Positions 8,593-17,755 of a stretch of DNA of 64,000 bases are shown piece by piece. Positions within the stretch are counted from its first letter, which is position 1. Each line of letters opens with the position of its first letter. The DNA lies in the NCBI GenBank assembly GCA_945889005.1, contig CAMDBI010000002.1, positions 62,001 to 126,000 on the forward strand. The letters are read 5' to 3'. A program made the position numbers and the translations under genes. Below the pieces are notes generated by a model. It saw only the letters and a program-made list of their open reading frames with translations. It did no database searches and was not told where the DNA came from. This stretch comes from Bacteroides fragilis. Its GTDB lineage: Bacteria > Bacteroidota > Bacteroidia > Bacteroidales > DTGW01.

Positions 8593-10047
8593 ATGAAAAC
8601 AATACTAAATAAATACCAGCTTAGTATTACATTAATGATTTTTGGACTTTTATATGCCTCCATTTCATTTGTAAACAATTATTTATTTCGCACTTATGCA
8701 TTTGATCTGGGACTCTTCAACAATGCGCTTTACGACTATGCACGATTTCAAAACAACGAAATAACCTTAGCCTTACCCAATATACGACCTAGTTTTCTTG
8801 GCGACCACTTTTCGCTCTATGTAATACTGTTCTCGCCATTGAGCTGGATATTGGGCTCCTATACCATGCTCGTCGTTCAAATTTTTTCGATATTGGCAGG
8901 AGGTATTGGCATTTATCGATTATTTAAATTTCAAACAAACAATAATGGCATTGCCACTGCTGCATTGGTTCATTTTTTTAGTATGTGGGGAATTTTTTCA
9001 GCTTTAGCTTTCGACTACCACGACAATGTAGTTGCGGCCATGCTAGTCCCCTGGCTGTTTTTATATGTTTCAAAAGAAAAATATCTCAAAGCAGCATTAT
9101 TCATCGCATTGATTTTAATTGCCAAAGAAAACATGGCATTTTGGGCAACTTTTATTTGCTTAGGATTGGCCATACAATACAGAAAAAGAACTTCAATTAG
9201 AAACTTCTTAATTATTGCAATGGTTGTTTCTATGCTTTACTTTTTGCTAGTTATTAAAATTATTATCCCTTTTATAAATGGAGGAAATGGCGGTTATCTT
9301 CATTTTAGCTTTAGTGCTTTAGGTTCAAATTTTGGAGAGGCTATAGTATCAGTTTTCACTAAACCACTTTTGGTTTTAGAACTATTGTTCCGCAACACTA
9401 CTAATGATCCAGTTTTAAATGGCATAAAAGCCGAATTGTGGATTGTTGTTCTATTTTCGGGAGGTTTTGCATTGATAAGAAAACCTTATTATTTAATAAT
9501 GTTGCTTCCAATTTTTGCCCAAAAACTTTTTAACGACGATCCTCTTAAATGGGGAATCAACTACCATTATTCAATCGAATACGCCCCAATACTATGCGTG
9601 GCAGCATTTTCTCTTTTGAAAAAACAAGACAACAAAAAAATCCAAATATTTGCTTACATCTTTGCATTATTATCAATTACGACAACTATTAGAGTAATGG
9701 ACAGCCGAAAATCTATTTGGTATGGAGGGCCTTTGGTGCGTTTTTATGATAAAAGCCACTACATGAATGAATTTAATGTTTCGAAGGTTTATAAAGGTTT
9801 AAAAAATGTTGACAAAAATGCTACAATTTCTTCTCAAAGTATTTTAGTGCCCCATTTAGCTTTGAGAGACAGAATATACAATTTTCCTTTTATTGGCGAT
9901 GCTCAATATATAGTATTAATCCCTAAGGCTTTCAATAAATGGCCTATGAATGAAGAAACATATAAAATTCAATTAGATAGCATTTATAAAAATTCCAGTT
10001 GGCAAGAAATATATAACGATGAAGTATTAATATTTAAACGTAATTAA
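8593..10047 (+). CDS. DUF2079-family integral membrane protein
   Basis: The 484-residue product carries the DUF2079 hallmarks near its N terminus: FDLGLFNNALYDYAR and, after a short gap, GDHFSLYVILFSPLSWI. Eight to ten membrane helices follow, then a soluble C-terminal region of about 120 residues ending in a small alpha/beta-like domain. DUF2079 proteins resemble GT-C glycosyltransferases in topology, and His or Asp residues in the early loops are candidate catalytic or lipid-phosphate-binding residues, but no activity is established. It follows a related membrane protein and precedes a nested palindrome that separates it from a convergent GT-C gene. Confidence 0.82.
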   Translation: MKTILNKYQLSITLMIFGLLYASISFVNNYLFRTYAFDLGLFNNALYDYARFQNNEITLALPNIRPSFLGDHFSLYVILFSPLSWILGSYTMLVVQIFSILAGGIGIYRLFKFQTNNNGIATAALVHFFSMWGIFSALAFDYHDNVVAAMLVPWLFLYVSKEKYLKAALFIALILIAKENMAFWATFICLGLAIQYRKRTSIRNFLIIAMVVSMLYFLLVIKIIIPFINGGNGGYLHFSFSALGSNFGEAIVSVFTKPLLVLELLFRNTTNDPVLNGIKAELWIVVLFSGGFALIRKPYYLIMLLPIFAQKLFNDDPLKWGINYHYSIEYAPILCVAAFSLLKKQDNKKIQIFAYIFALLSITTTIRVMDSRKSIWYGGPLVRFYDKSHYMNEFNVSKVYKGLKNVDKNATISSQSILVPHLALRDRIYNFPFIGDAQYIVLIPKAFNKWPMNEETYKIQLDSIYKNSSWQEIYNDEVLIFKRN

Positions 10048-10131
10048 CACATTGTCATTTAGTAGATTGATTGCAATTTTCTTATAACACTATAACCTAT
10101 TTGTCTTTGATGGTGGCTAAATTAAAAAATT

Positions 10132-10300
10132 AGGTATAGGCGTTTAGGTCGCCTTCGATATTATTGAAATCTATATATTTTTATTTGTCAGGGGCGTTTG
10201 TTTATATATTTATTACAATTATGGAAGGTCTACGACCTTCAAAACCTCGTAGAGGTTTCATAATTGTAATGAAACAGTAGATACCTAAACGCCTTTACCT
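10132..10300. repeat. Nested palindromic element between convergent genes
   Basis: Outer arms at 10132-10149 and 10283-10300 are inverted repeats matching at 17 of 18 positions (AGGTATAGGCGTTTAGGT). Inside, ATTACAATTATG at 10212-10223 pairs perfectly with 10259-10270. That stem encloses two perfect hairpins, GAAGGTC-TAC-GACCTTC (10224-10240) and AAACCTC-GTA-GAGGTTT (10242-10258). The structure is seen directly. It may be a repeat-family member or a bidirectional terminator, but no long T tract follows it. Confidence 0.85.
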
Positions 10301-10303
10301 ATG

Positions 10304-11734
10304 TTATTTGTGGCAAAAAAAACCAAATTGAAAACATTGAGGATAGAATGCACTATCTTTTCTTACATATAAACTATCTAAATAATTATATATTTTATTA
10401 TCGCCAAGTTGCCCATCCTGAATATATAATACATCCTTATTTGAAAAACTATCTATATATTCTTTTGCACTTTCAAAATTCCAAACATGTAAAATTTCGT
10501 TTTTGTACAATAATGAATCGTAATTTTTAAAATCTTTAAAAATATCTCTGTTATAATAATACATAAAACCTAAATCGGCCCAATATGGGTAAATTAAAAT
10601 TATACTATTATCAGTTTTACTATCATTTACCTTTGATACTAAGTTCTTAACCTCTCGATAATAAAATTCTTTAGAATTTATTTGAAGATTTAAATAAAAA
10701 AACAGAACTATCAAAACACTTGATATATATAACAATACCCCCTTATAGGTATACGATACGACTATTGCAATAAATAGATAAAGCCCAATTGTATTAAACA
10801 ATATATATCTATTTAAAAACATTGGGATTTCAAAAGAAACTAAAAACATAATTGTATAAGGAACAAACCACCAAAGAAACATAATAATATAATCCTTTTT
10901 AATTGAATGAGGCTTGTGTTTTAGTATATAATAGACAATACCTAAAAACAATACAATTGATATGATTTTAAAATTACTTTTTGAATTCAAAAACCAATAA
11001 ATCTGATTAAGATATTCTGATGATGCAGGAGGTTGTAGCCAAGTGCCAGCACTCGAGGAAAGCAATTGTTTCACAAATACTGCTGCTAATGGAATATATA
11101 AAATGCTTGTTATCAATGTCGAAAAAAATATTATTTTTAAAATCTTTATTTCTTTAAAATACATCAACCCAGCTGCAAATTGAACAAATACAACAAACCA
11201 TCCAAAATAATGACTGTAAATAAGGATCAAATTAGAAATAATTAAAGCTATAGATTGAATAAGTGAATTGGGTTTATTTATTATTTTTAAATAAAAATAT
11301 AAAGAAGCGGCTGTAGCAAATGAAAATAATGAATACGTTCTTGTTTCCAACCCAAAATAAAAATGATACGTAGAAAAAATAAATAAAAACGAAGCCAAAA
11401 CACCAACGCTAACTTTAAAATAATTTTTGCCAATGAAATATATTACTAATACTGTCAATGAGTTAAATATCAAAGGCAATAAGCGTACTGAAAAGGGACT
11501 TATTCCAAAAAGCTTAATCCAGAAATGCAGTATTATTTCGAAAAGAGGTGGATTATTACCTTTTGTTAAAATTGAAATTATTTCTGAAACTTCCATTTGA
11601 GCATGAAAAATCGAAAATGGCTCGTCAAGACAAATATCTCGGGTATTGATAAAATTCAATTTCCATAAGAATGAAATTAAAAACAACAATATTGGAAGAA
11701 TGTAATTATAAGTAAATTCTTTTGTTAATTTCAT
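10304..11734 (-). CDS. GT-C-type membrane glycosyltransferase (PMT/ArnT-like)
   Basis: The 476-residue product has about ten membrane helices. The first periplasmic loop contains the acidic motif CLDEPFSIFHA and a little further NNPPLFEIILHFW, the pattern of the lipid-phosphate-sugar-using transferases of the PMT/ArnT type (PMT_2). The C-terminal 110 residues are soluble. Such enzymes move a sugar from an undecaprenyl- or dolichyl-phosphate carrier onto protein, lipid or glycan on the outer face of the inner membrane. The polyprenyl-phosphate GT2 at 13821 could supply its donor. By eye it is more AT-rich than its neighbours, consistent with acquisition. Confidence 0.82.
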   Translation of the reverse strand: MKLTKEFTYNYILPILLFLISFLWKLNFINTRDICLDEPFSIFHAQMEVSEIISILTKGNNPPLFEIILHFWIKLFGISPFSVRLLPLIFNSLTVLVIYFIGKNYFKVSVGVLASFLFIFSTYHFYFGLETRTYSLFSFATAASLYFYLKIINKPNSLIQSIALIISNLILIYSHYFGWFVVFVQFAAGLMYFKEIKILKIIFFSTLITSILYIPLAAVFVKQLLSSSAGTWLQPPASSEYLNQIYWFLNSKSNFKIISIVLFLGIVYYILKHKPHSIKKDYIIMFLWWFVPYTIMFLVSFEIPMFLNRYILFNTIGLYLFIAIVVSYTYKGVLLYISSVLIVLFFYLNLQINSKEFYYREVKNLVSKVNDSKTDNSIILIYPYWADLGFMYYYNRDIFKDFKNYDSLLYKNEILHVWNFESAKEYIDSFSNKDVLYIQDGQLGDNKIYNYLDSLYVRKDSAFYPQCFQFGFFCHK

Positions 11735-11789
11735 TTTGATTTTTTATACATTTAAAACCTTTTTCAAATGTCAAATGTAAATATTTTTC

Positions 11790-12917
11790 ATGAAAATAGC
11801 CATAAACACACGTTTCTTACTCACCGGCAAGCTCGAAGGCATCGGTTGGTTTACCTACGAAACTGTAAAAAAAATCGTATTAGACCATCCCGAACACCAG
11901 TTCTATTTCTTGTTTGACAGACCTTACGACAAGCAATACATTTTTTCCGATAATGTTACACCGGTTGTTTTGTTTCCCCCAGCCCGTCATCCTTTTTTGT
12001 GGTTTTGGTGGTTCGACTACTCTGTTTTCAATGCACTAAAAAAAATAAAACCCGATATTTTTGTTTCGACCGATGGATATCTTTCGTTACGTTCAAGAGT
12101 GAAAACGATTCCAGTTATTCACGACCTAAATTTTAAACACTACCCCGAAAATATGAGGTGGCTGGTCAAAAAGTATTACTTATACTTCTTCCCTCGTTTT
12201 GCCCGACGAGCCGACCGAATTGTAACTGTTTCGGAATATTCGAAACAAGACATTGTATATACCTATAAAATAAACCCCGACAAAATCGATGTTGCCTACA
12301 ACGGCGCCAATACAATATACAAACCCTTATCAGACGAAGAGAAACAGTTGGTTCGCGATGAGTTTACTGACGGGAAACCTTATTTCATTTATGTAGGAGC
12401 ATTGTTGCCTCGCAAAAATGTAGCACGTATGCTCGAGGCATTCGACTTGTTTAAAGATAGAAGTTCTTCAGATTTGAAAATGCTTATTGTTGGCTCCAAA
12501 ATGTTCAATACCGGCGATATTGAAAAAACTTATAGTGGCATGAAACATAAGAACGACGTCGTTTTTGCGGGTCGCCTTTCGCCCGGAAAGATCGAAAAAG
12601 CTATGGGAGGTGCATTAGCATTGACCTACGTGTCGTACTTCGAAGGCTTTGGAATTCCGCTTGTCGAAGCCATGTATGCCGATGTTCCAGTTATCACTTC
12701 AGACAAAACTGCATTGCCCGAAGTTGCAGGCAATGCTGCGCTTATCGTCGACCCTTTCTCGGTTCAAAGCATTGCAGATGCCATGAACGAAATGTACTCA
12801 AATAAGTCGCTTAGAAATGAACTTATTGAAAAAGGCCGCATTCAACGTCAAAAATTTACGTGGAACAATACGGCTAAAGATCTTTGGATGAGTATAGAAA
12901 AGTGCGTTAAATCTTAA
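11790..12917 (+). CDS. GT4-family glycosyltransferase
   Basis: The 375-residue product is a GT-B-fold retaining glycosyltransferase. It has an N-terminal acceptor domain, the VIHDLNF segment, then RADRIVTVSEYSKQDIV. The donor domain has YVGALLPRKNV, FAGRLSPGK and EGFGIPLVEAMYADVPVI, whose Glu residues bind the nucleotide sugar. These are GT4 (Glycos_transf_1) features. It has no membrane segment and probably acts at the inner face of the inner membrane in making a surface glycan. It begins a plus-strand run of glycan genes, 17 bases before the next gene. Confidence 0.93.
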   Translation: MKIAINTRFLLTGKLEGIGWFTYETVKKIVLDHPEHQFYFLFDRPYDKQYIFSDNVTPVVLFPPARHPFLWFWWFDYSVFNALKKIKPDIFVSTDGYLSLRSRVKTIPVIHDLNFKHYPENMRWLVKKYYLYFFPRFARRADRIVTVSEYSKQDIVYTYKINPDKIDVAYNGANTIYKPLSDEEKQLVRDEFTDGKPYFIYVGALLPRKNVARMLEAFDLFKDRSSSDLKMLIVGSKMFNTGDIEKTYSGMKHKNDVVFAGRLSPGKIEKAMGGALALTYVSYFEGFGIPLVEAMYADVPVITSDKTALPEVAGNAALIVDPFSVQSIADAMNEMYSNKSLRNELIEKGRIQRQKFTWNNTAKDLWMSIEKCVKS

Positions 12918-12934
12918 TTTTTAAAAAATATCAC

Positions 12935-13741
12935 ATGCCACTTATCAGCATTTGCATTCCTTCATACAACAGCGAAAAGTTTATTGCCAAAACAATCGAA
13001 TCGATCCTAAATCAATCGCTTCAGGATTTTGAAATTGTTGTATGCGACGATGGATCGACCGACCAGACCGCTGAGATTGTCAAAAGCTATGCAGATAGTC
13101 GTATAAAATTATATATAAACGAAAAAAACCTTGGCATTACAGGAAACTGGAACAAATCAGTATCGCTTGCCACTGGAAAATACGTTAAACTGGTCTGTGG
13201 CGACGATATTTTGTACCCCCAGTGCCTCGAAGAACAAACTCGAATACTCGAAGCAGATACAAAACAAGAGATTGCACTTGTTGTTTCGCAAAGTTGTATT
13301 ATTAATAGTGCAGGCAAGGTATTGTTCGATCGAAAATCGAAACTTAAAGTGGGTATCAATGAGTCTAAAAAAGTATACAATAAGTGCATAGCATCTGGCA
13401 CCAATATTATTGGCGAACCAATGTCCGGATTGTTTCGCAGAGAATTGTTTTCATCTAAAATATCATTCGATGGCTTAAACCAATATTTAATCGATCTCGA
13501 TTTTTGGTTTAAATTGCTGCAACATGGCAACCTTTATTCAATACACAAAACACATGCAGCTTTCCGCATTTCGAACCGATCGTTGAGCTCAAAATTGAGT
13601 TTCAAACAACCATTGTTGTACCAACAATTTATCAGAAAAGCCGGAAAAAAATACCATGTATCTGTAGTTTTTATTATATTTGGACATATAAACTCTTCGA
13701 TATTAGGAGTATTAAGAAATATTGTATTTTTATTTGCCTAG
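12935..13741 (+). CDS. GT2-family glycosyltransferase
   Basis: The 268-residue product has a GT-A fold. It opens with ISICIPSYNSEKFI, then CDDGSTDQTAEIV for nucleotide binding, and KLVCGDDILYP as the probable metal-binding DXD-like site. The acceptor-side motif DLDFWFKLLQHG follows at about 190. It lacks the C-terminal membrane helices of the polyprenyl-phosphate type. The substrate cannot be read from the sequence. It sits between a GT4 enzyme and a polyprenyl-phosphate GT2 in one direction. Confidence 0.92.
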   Translation: MPLISICIPSYNSEKFIAKTIESILNQSLQDFEIVVCDDGSTDQTAEIVKSYADSRIKLYINEKNLGITGNWNKSVSLATGKYVKLVCGDDILYPQCLEEQTRILEADTKQEIALVVSQSCIINSAGKVLFDRKSKLKVGINESKKVYNKCIASGTNIIGEPMSGLFRRELFSSKISFDGLNQYLIDLDFWFKLLQHGNLYSIHKTHAAFRISNRSLSSKLSFKQPLLYQQFIRKAGKKYHVSVVFIIFGHINSSILGVLRNIVFLFA

Positions 13742-13754
13742 TGTCAATTCTTAA

Positions 13755-13787
13755 CACATGCTTCGACTAAACTCAGCAACCGTAACT
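13755..13787. repeat. Short CTTCGACTAAACTCAGCA-type intergenic repeat fragment
   Basis: The gap between the two GT2 genes holds CACATGCTTCGACTAAACTC followed by AGCAACCG. This resembles the TTCGACTnnnCTCAGnnA motif dispersed in intergenic DNA of many Bacteroidota, and it is similar on the other strand to the ACTGAGCGAAAGCCGAAGT core of the elements at 54017 and 56330. Only one partial unit is seen here. Confidence 0.4.
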
Positions 13788-13820
13788 CATTACTAATTTT
13801 TCAATACTAATAACCTTTCA

Positions 13821-14756
13821 ATGAATTTATCAGTTATTATTCCATGCTATAACGAAGAACTTGTATTGCACGAAACGTACAAGCGCTTAATCGCTGTTCT
13901 AAAGCAAACATCGACTATAGAAGCTTATGAAGTTATATTTATCAACGATGGAAGTAAAGACAGAACTCTTGATATATTGCAATCGTTTGCCCAATCGGAC
14001 AATTGTATAAAAATAATAAATTTCTCTCGAAATTTTGGGCATCAACCGGCCGTTACTGCAGGTATTAATCATTGTAACGGCGATATTGCCATTATTATCG
14101 ATGCCGATCTTCAAGATCCTCCTGAAGTAATTCCCGAAATGATAGACACTTACCTCATGAATTCATGCAACGTGGTATATGGAGTTAGAAAAACTCGAAA
14201 AGGCGATTCCTCATTCAAGAAAGTAACAGCAAAGTACTTCTACCGTATGCTCAACAACCTATCCGACGTTCACATTCCTATAGATACTGGCGATTTCCGT
14301 CTGTTAGACCGCAGTATTATCAACAATTTCAACAACCTAAAAGAGAACAACAAGTACATTAGAGGGTTAATAAGTTGGCTAGGTTTCAAACAACAAGCCT
14401 TTTATTACGACCGCGATGCTCGTTTTGCAGGCGAAACTAAATATCCATTGCGCAAAATGTTGCGTTTTGCCTCTATGGCTGTTTTTTACTTCTCCAAAAA
14501 ACCGCTAAAACTGGCTACCAATCTTGGGTTTTTAAGTATACTTGCCGGCTTATTCCTTTCGATTTGGATCGTTGCTAACAAAATCATATATCCCGAATAC
14601 CTTATCAATGGCTGGACATCGCTAATTCTTGTCGTAATTTTCTTTGGTGGTGTTCAATTGCTTACCATCGGAGTTCTGGGTCAGTACATTGGAAGCCTTT
14701 TTGACGAAAGCAAACATCGTCCGGAATATATTGTAGAAAGTAAAATGAATTTTTAA
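13821..14756 (+). CDS. Polyprenyl-phosphate glycosyltransferase (GtrB/ArnC/DPM1-like GT2)
   Basis: The 311-residue product has a GT-A domain (SVIIPCYNEE, FINDGSKDRT, IIIDADLQDPPEVI with the DXD, and DTGDFRLLDR). Two C-terminal membrane helices follow at about 233-257 and 267-292, then QYIGSLFDESKHRPEYIVE. This is the layout of enzymes that load a sugar onto undecaprenyl phosphate for later use by GT-C enzymes outside the membrane. The PMT/ArnT-like enzyme at 10304 is a plausible user. Stop and next start are only two bases apart. Confidence 0.93.
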   Translation: MNLSVIIPCYNEELVLHETYKRLIAVLKQTSTIEAYEVIFINDGSKDRTLDILQSFAQSDNCIKIINFSRNFGHQPAVTAGINHCNGDIAIIIDADLQDPPEVIPEMIDTYLMNSCNVVYGVRKTRKGDSSFKKVTAKYFYRMLNNLSDVHIPIDTGDFRLLDRSIINNFNNLKENNKYIRGLISWLGFKQQAFYYDRDARFAGETKYPLRKMLRFASMAVFYFSKKPLKLATNLGFLSILAGLFLSIWIVANKIIYPEYLINGWTSLILVVIFFGGVQLLTIGVLGQYIGSLFDESKHRPEYIVESKMNF

Positions 14757-14758
14757 AA

Positions 14759-15367
14759 ATGCAAACAGAAACAAAAGAATACCAAGAATACCTGGGAAAC
14801 AAATATTTACCAGGTCGCAGCATCTATATGTCTAAGTTTTTCTATCCAAAAATTTTTAAAGAATTTGGAAAAAATGGCATTATTGCCGATCTTGGCTGTG
14901 GATATGGCGAATTTCTTAATTATTGCAAAAAAAAGAACAGACAATCTATTGGAATCGACTCAAACAAGCAATTAATAGATATTTGTTTAAAAAATGGACA
15001 TCAAGCATTGGTCGATAATATATGTGAACTAAATGGGCTTAAAGACAAAAATATTCAGCACTTTATCTCCGACAATGTATTAGAACATCTTAGCACTCCT
15101 GAAATTGACACTTTTTTTGAGAAACTCTCAAAATTAATTCCCGAAAATGGATTATTTGTTTGCATTGTTCCAGGACCTAAAGGTTTTGAGAAAGATCCTA
15201 CTCACAAAACTTTTGTTACAAAACAATTAATTGAAAATACAATCTCAAAATATAGATTAAAAATCAAAAAGCATTACAAACATCCTATAAATTTAGGCAT
15301 AGTTAGTCGCTTACTATATTTAAATATGGATGTTTTTGTAATTTCAAGAACCAAATATCAATATTGA
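14759..15367 (+). CDS. SAM-dependent class I methyltransferase
   Basis: The 202-residue product has the SAM-binding glycine loop IADLGCGYGEFLNYC at about residue 41-55. The acidic end of strand 2 is GIDSNKQLID, and motif IV-like sequence is SDNVLEHLSTPEI. It fits the Methyltransf_11/23 group. In this setting it may cap or decorate a glycan, or modify a lipid-linked sugar. The start directly follows the GT2 stop, indicating the same transcript. The acceptor is not identifiable. Confidence 0.88.
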   Translation: MQTETKEYQEYLGNKYLPGRSIYMSKFFYPKIFKEFGKNGIIADLGCGYGEFLNYCKKKNRQSIGIDSNKQLIDICLKNGHQALVDNICELNGLKDKNIQHFISDNVLEHLSTPEIDTFFEKLSKLIPENGLFVCIVPGPKGFEKDPTHKTFVTKQLIENTISKYRLKIKKHYKHPINLGIVSRLLYLNMDVFVISRTKYQY

Positions 15368-15378
15368 AAACGATCAAA

Positions 15379-15546
15379 ATGAAAATAGCTCAAAATTTAT
15401 TTGCGAAATCTGACTATGAACTAACAAAAAGATCAAAAGCTTCTCTAGACTCTATAAAAGCTGGACGAACTAGAAGTATTAAATCATTTAAACAAGAAAT
15501 TGATACTTGGAAAACCAACAAATTTCACGAAAGAAATAGTATCTGA
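15379..15546 (+). CDS. Small unknown protein, weakly antitoxin-like
   Basis: This frame encodes 55 residues from ATG 15379; a TTG at 15364 overlapping the methyltransferase stop could extend it by five. It is basic and helical, with a segment SLDSIKAGRTRSIKSFKQEI that faintly resembles the C termini of small antitoxins (an x-AGR-x-hydrophobic turn before a last helix). No toxin gene is adjacent; the next gene is on the opposite strand 9 bases away. It may be a remnant rather than a functional gene. Confidence 0.35.
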   Translation: MKIAQNLFAKSDYELTKRSKASLDSIKAGRTRSIKSFKQEIDTWKTNKFHERNSI

Positions 15547-15555
15547 AATAAAAAA

Positions 15556-16155
15556 CTAGAGATATTTTTCAATCCATACCTTCAGTTCATCATAATTATT
15601 AACCACCGGAAACATCGGGTAATCGGCTATTACATTGTGAGGTGGGCGAAAAAGAATGCCTTGCTCCGATTCTTGCAACATGCTTATGTCGTTGTACGAA
15701 TCGCCAAACGACACAACCCTGTATTTGAGCTGTTTCAACGACTTTACCACTTCACGTTTTTGGTCGGGTTGACGAAGGTTATAACCCGTAACCATTTGTT
15801 GTTCTGAAATAGTCAAATAATTGCAAAACAATGTTGGTCTACTCAACTGTGCCATAAGCGGCTCAGCAAATTCGGTAAATGTATCGGAAACAATCACAAT
15901 CTGAGCAACCGAACGAATCCAATTGAGCATTTCCAATGCTCCTGGCAATGGTTCAATCTGGGATATTACATGCTGAATATCTTTTATGGTTAGCTTATGT
16001 TGTTCGAGTATGGCTATCCGACGCTTCATAAGCACATCGTAATCATTAATATCGCGTGTGGTAAGCTTTAGCTCTTCGATGCCGGTTTTCTTTGCAACAT
16101 TGACCCATACTTCGGGAACCCAAACGCCTTCTAAATCTGAACAAAATAGTACCAT
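15556..16155 (-). CDS. thrH: ThrH-like HAD phosphatase (phosphoserine:homoserine phosphotransferase type)
   Basis: The 199-residue HAD-superfamily protein aligns closely with Pseudomonas ThrH: CSDLEGVWVPEVW with nucleophile Asp7, IEELKLTTRDINDYDVLMK, then IVSDTFTEF and FGDSYNDISML. ThrH dephosphorylates phosphoserine and can pass the phosphate to homoserine, which gives the substrate of threonine synthase. Threonine synthase is encoded just upstream on the same strand, which supports that role. The intervening 138 bases hold a 7-bp tandem repeat. Note that the first acidic motif is DLEG rather than DxDxT, as in ThrH. Confidence 0.9.
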   Translation of the reverse strand: MVLFCSDLEGVWVPEVWVNVAKKTGIEELKLTTRDINDYDVLMKRRIAILEQHKLTIKDIQHVISQIEPLPGALEMLNWIRSVAQIVIVSDTFTEFAEPLMAQLSRPTLFCNYLTISEQQMVTGYNLRQPDQKREVVKSLKQLKYRVVSFGDSYNDISMLQESEQGILFRPPHNVIADYPMFPVVNNYDELKVWIEKYL

Positions 16156-16183
16156 AAAAAATAAAAGTTGACAGTAGACAATT

Positions 16184-16252
16184 GAACAGTGAACAGTGAA
16201 CGTGAACAGTAAACAGTGGACAGTGAACAGTGGACAGTGGACAGTGGACAGT
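16184..16252. repeat. 7-bp tandem repeat (GAACAGT/GGACAGT)
   Basis: About nine units of the type (A/G)ACAGTG lie in tandem with small variations, for example GAACAGTGAACAGTGAAC then GGACAGTGGACAGTGGACAG. It sits between thrC and the thrH-like gene. Copy number is likely to vary between strains. Similar AACAGTG repeats are known from intergenic DNA of Bacteroidota. Confidence 0.85.
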
Positions 16253-16293
16253 TTTCCATTGTCAATTATCCTTGATCAATTGCCTCCCTTTTG

Positions 16294-17664
16294 TTATTTA
16301 TAATTATTTATTAAAAACTTTTTAAAATCGGCATAGTCTATAGACATATCTTGCACAATCTCCTTCTTACCTTCTAATCCTTTAAGGCTTTCGGGCATTT
16401 CGGGGTCAATGTCTAATATATCAATTATTTCCTGCGGAAATTTTGCCGGATGAGCGGTTTCTAATGCAACTGCAAGTTGGTTAGGATTTTCATCGACCGG
16501 ATTGGCTTTATAATAGTTCATCAAACCAGCCCATGCCACTGCACCATGAGGCTCGAGCAACACTTTGTGTTTCAGCCAGGTTTGGCGAATAGTATCGATG
16601 GTTTCGTAATCTGAGATACTTACAGCATACATATCGTTGCGCAAAAACTCTAGATTAGGCATTTGCAGTATTTCGCCTTTCTCGCTCATTTCGCCTCCAT
16701 AAAGTGTAACAATACGAGCCATATTGCTCGGATGCCCAACATTCATGGCACTTGATATACAATTACGCGATGGTTCAATAGTGTTGTACAATCCTGTTTT
16801 GAAAAAAACCGGAACTTCGTCGTTTTCGTTCGTAGCAATTACAAATTTTTTCACAGGCAGGCCCATTTTCTTTGCAAAAAGTCCGCCCATAAGATCGCCA
16901 AAATTGCCCGATGGCACCGAGAAAATAACTTCATCGCTGTGATTCATTGCCAAACGAGACCAAGCATAGAAATAATACATTGCTTGAGGCAACAGACGTC
17001 CAATATTTATCGAATTTGCCGACGACAACTGCAAATAGTCCAAATCTCTGTCAGAAAAAGCTTGCTTAACCATTGCCTGACAATCGTCAAATTTCCCGTC
17101 GAGTGCAAGTACAGTTATATTTTCATGTAAAGTAGTCATTTGTTTGCGCTGACGGTCTGTAACTTCTTTGCGTGGGTATAGAATTACTACTTTAATATTG
17201 TCTAAACCATAGAATGCATTTGCAATGGCACTTCCAGTATCGCCCGATGTTGCAGTAAGAATAAGCATTTTGCGATTTTCCTGTTTCAAAAAATATTGCA
17301 TTAAACGACCCATCATACGTGCTGCAAAGTCTTTGAACGATGCTGTTGGACCTTGGTCAAGCCTCATTATGTGATTTCGATGCGTAATTTTTTCGAGCGG
17401 AACTGCATAGTTATATGCATCTATTACTATAGCTTTCAAATCGCTTGCAGGTATTTCATCTTTCAGAAAATAACTTGCAACAATATAGGCTATTTCGTGA
17501 TACTCTTTTTTCGAAAGGCTTTGTAAGTCTTCAACAGTCATCAAAGGAATATTGTCGGGCATATATAAGCCCCTGTCGGGAGCCAAGCCTTGCAACAACG
17601 CCTCTCTGAAACTCACCTTGGGCGACCGCAAATTGGTCGAATAATAACGAATTGATTCTGACAT
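16294..17664 (-). CDS. thrC: Threonine synthase
   Basis: The 456-residue PLP enzyme converts O-phosphohomoserine to threonine. The N terminus (IRYYSTNLRSPKVSFREALLQG) is typical of the long bacterial type. The PLP lysine lies in GPTASFKDFAARMMG near residue 110, and the cofactor phosphate loop is represented by TATSGDTGSAIA. It is followed on the same strand by a ThrH-like phosphatase, so homoserine activation and the last step may be co-expressed. No thrA or thrB is present in the window. Confidence 0.96.
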   Translation of the reverse strand: MSESIRYYSTNLRSPKVSFREALLQGLAPDRGLYMPDNIPLMTVEDLQSLSKKEYHEIAYIVASYFLKDEIPASDLKAIVIDAYNYAVPLEKITHRNHIMRLDQGPTASFKDFAARMMGRLMQYFLKQENRKMLILTATSGDTGSAIANAFYGLDNIKVVILYPRKEVTDRQRKQMTTLHENITVLALDGKFDDCQAMVKQAFSDRDLDYLQLSSANSINIGRLLPQAMYYFYAWSRLAMNHSDEVIFSVPSGNFGDLMGGLFAKKMGLPVKKFVIATNENDEVPVFFKTGLYNTIEPSRNCISSAMNVGHPSNMARIVTLYGGEMSEKGEILQMPNLEFLRNDMYAVSISDYETIDTIRQTWLKHKVLLEPHGAVAWAGLMNYYKANPVDENPNQLAVALETAHPAKFPQEIIDILDIDPEMPESLKGLEGKKEIVQDMSIDYADFKKFLINNYK

Positions 17665-17755
17665 TATTTAAAATATTTGAATTGTAAAGAAACAAATAAT
17701 TTGGCAAAACAGGCAACTTGGCATTCAATTTACCTGTAATAACTTTTAAAATAAA

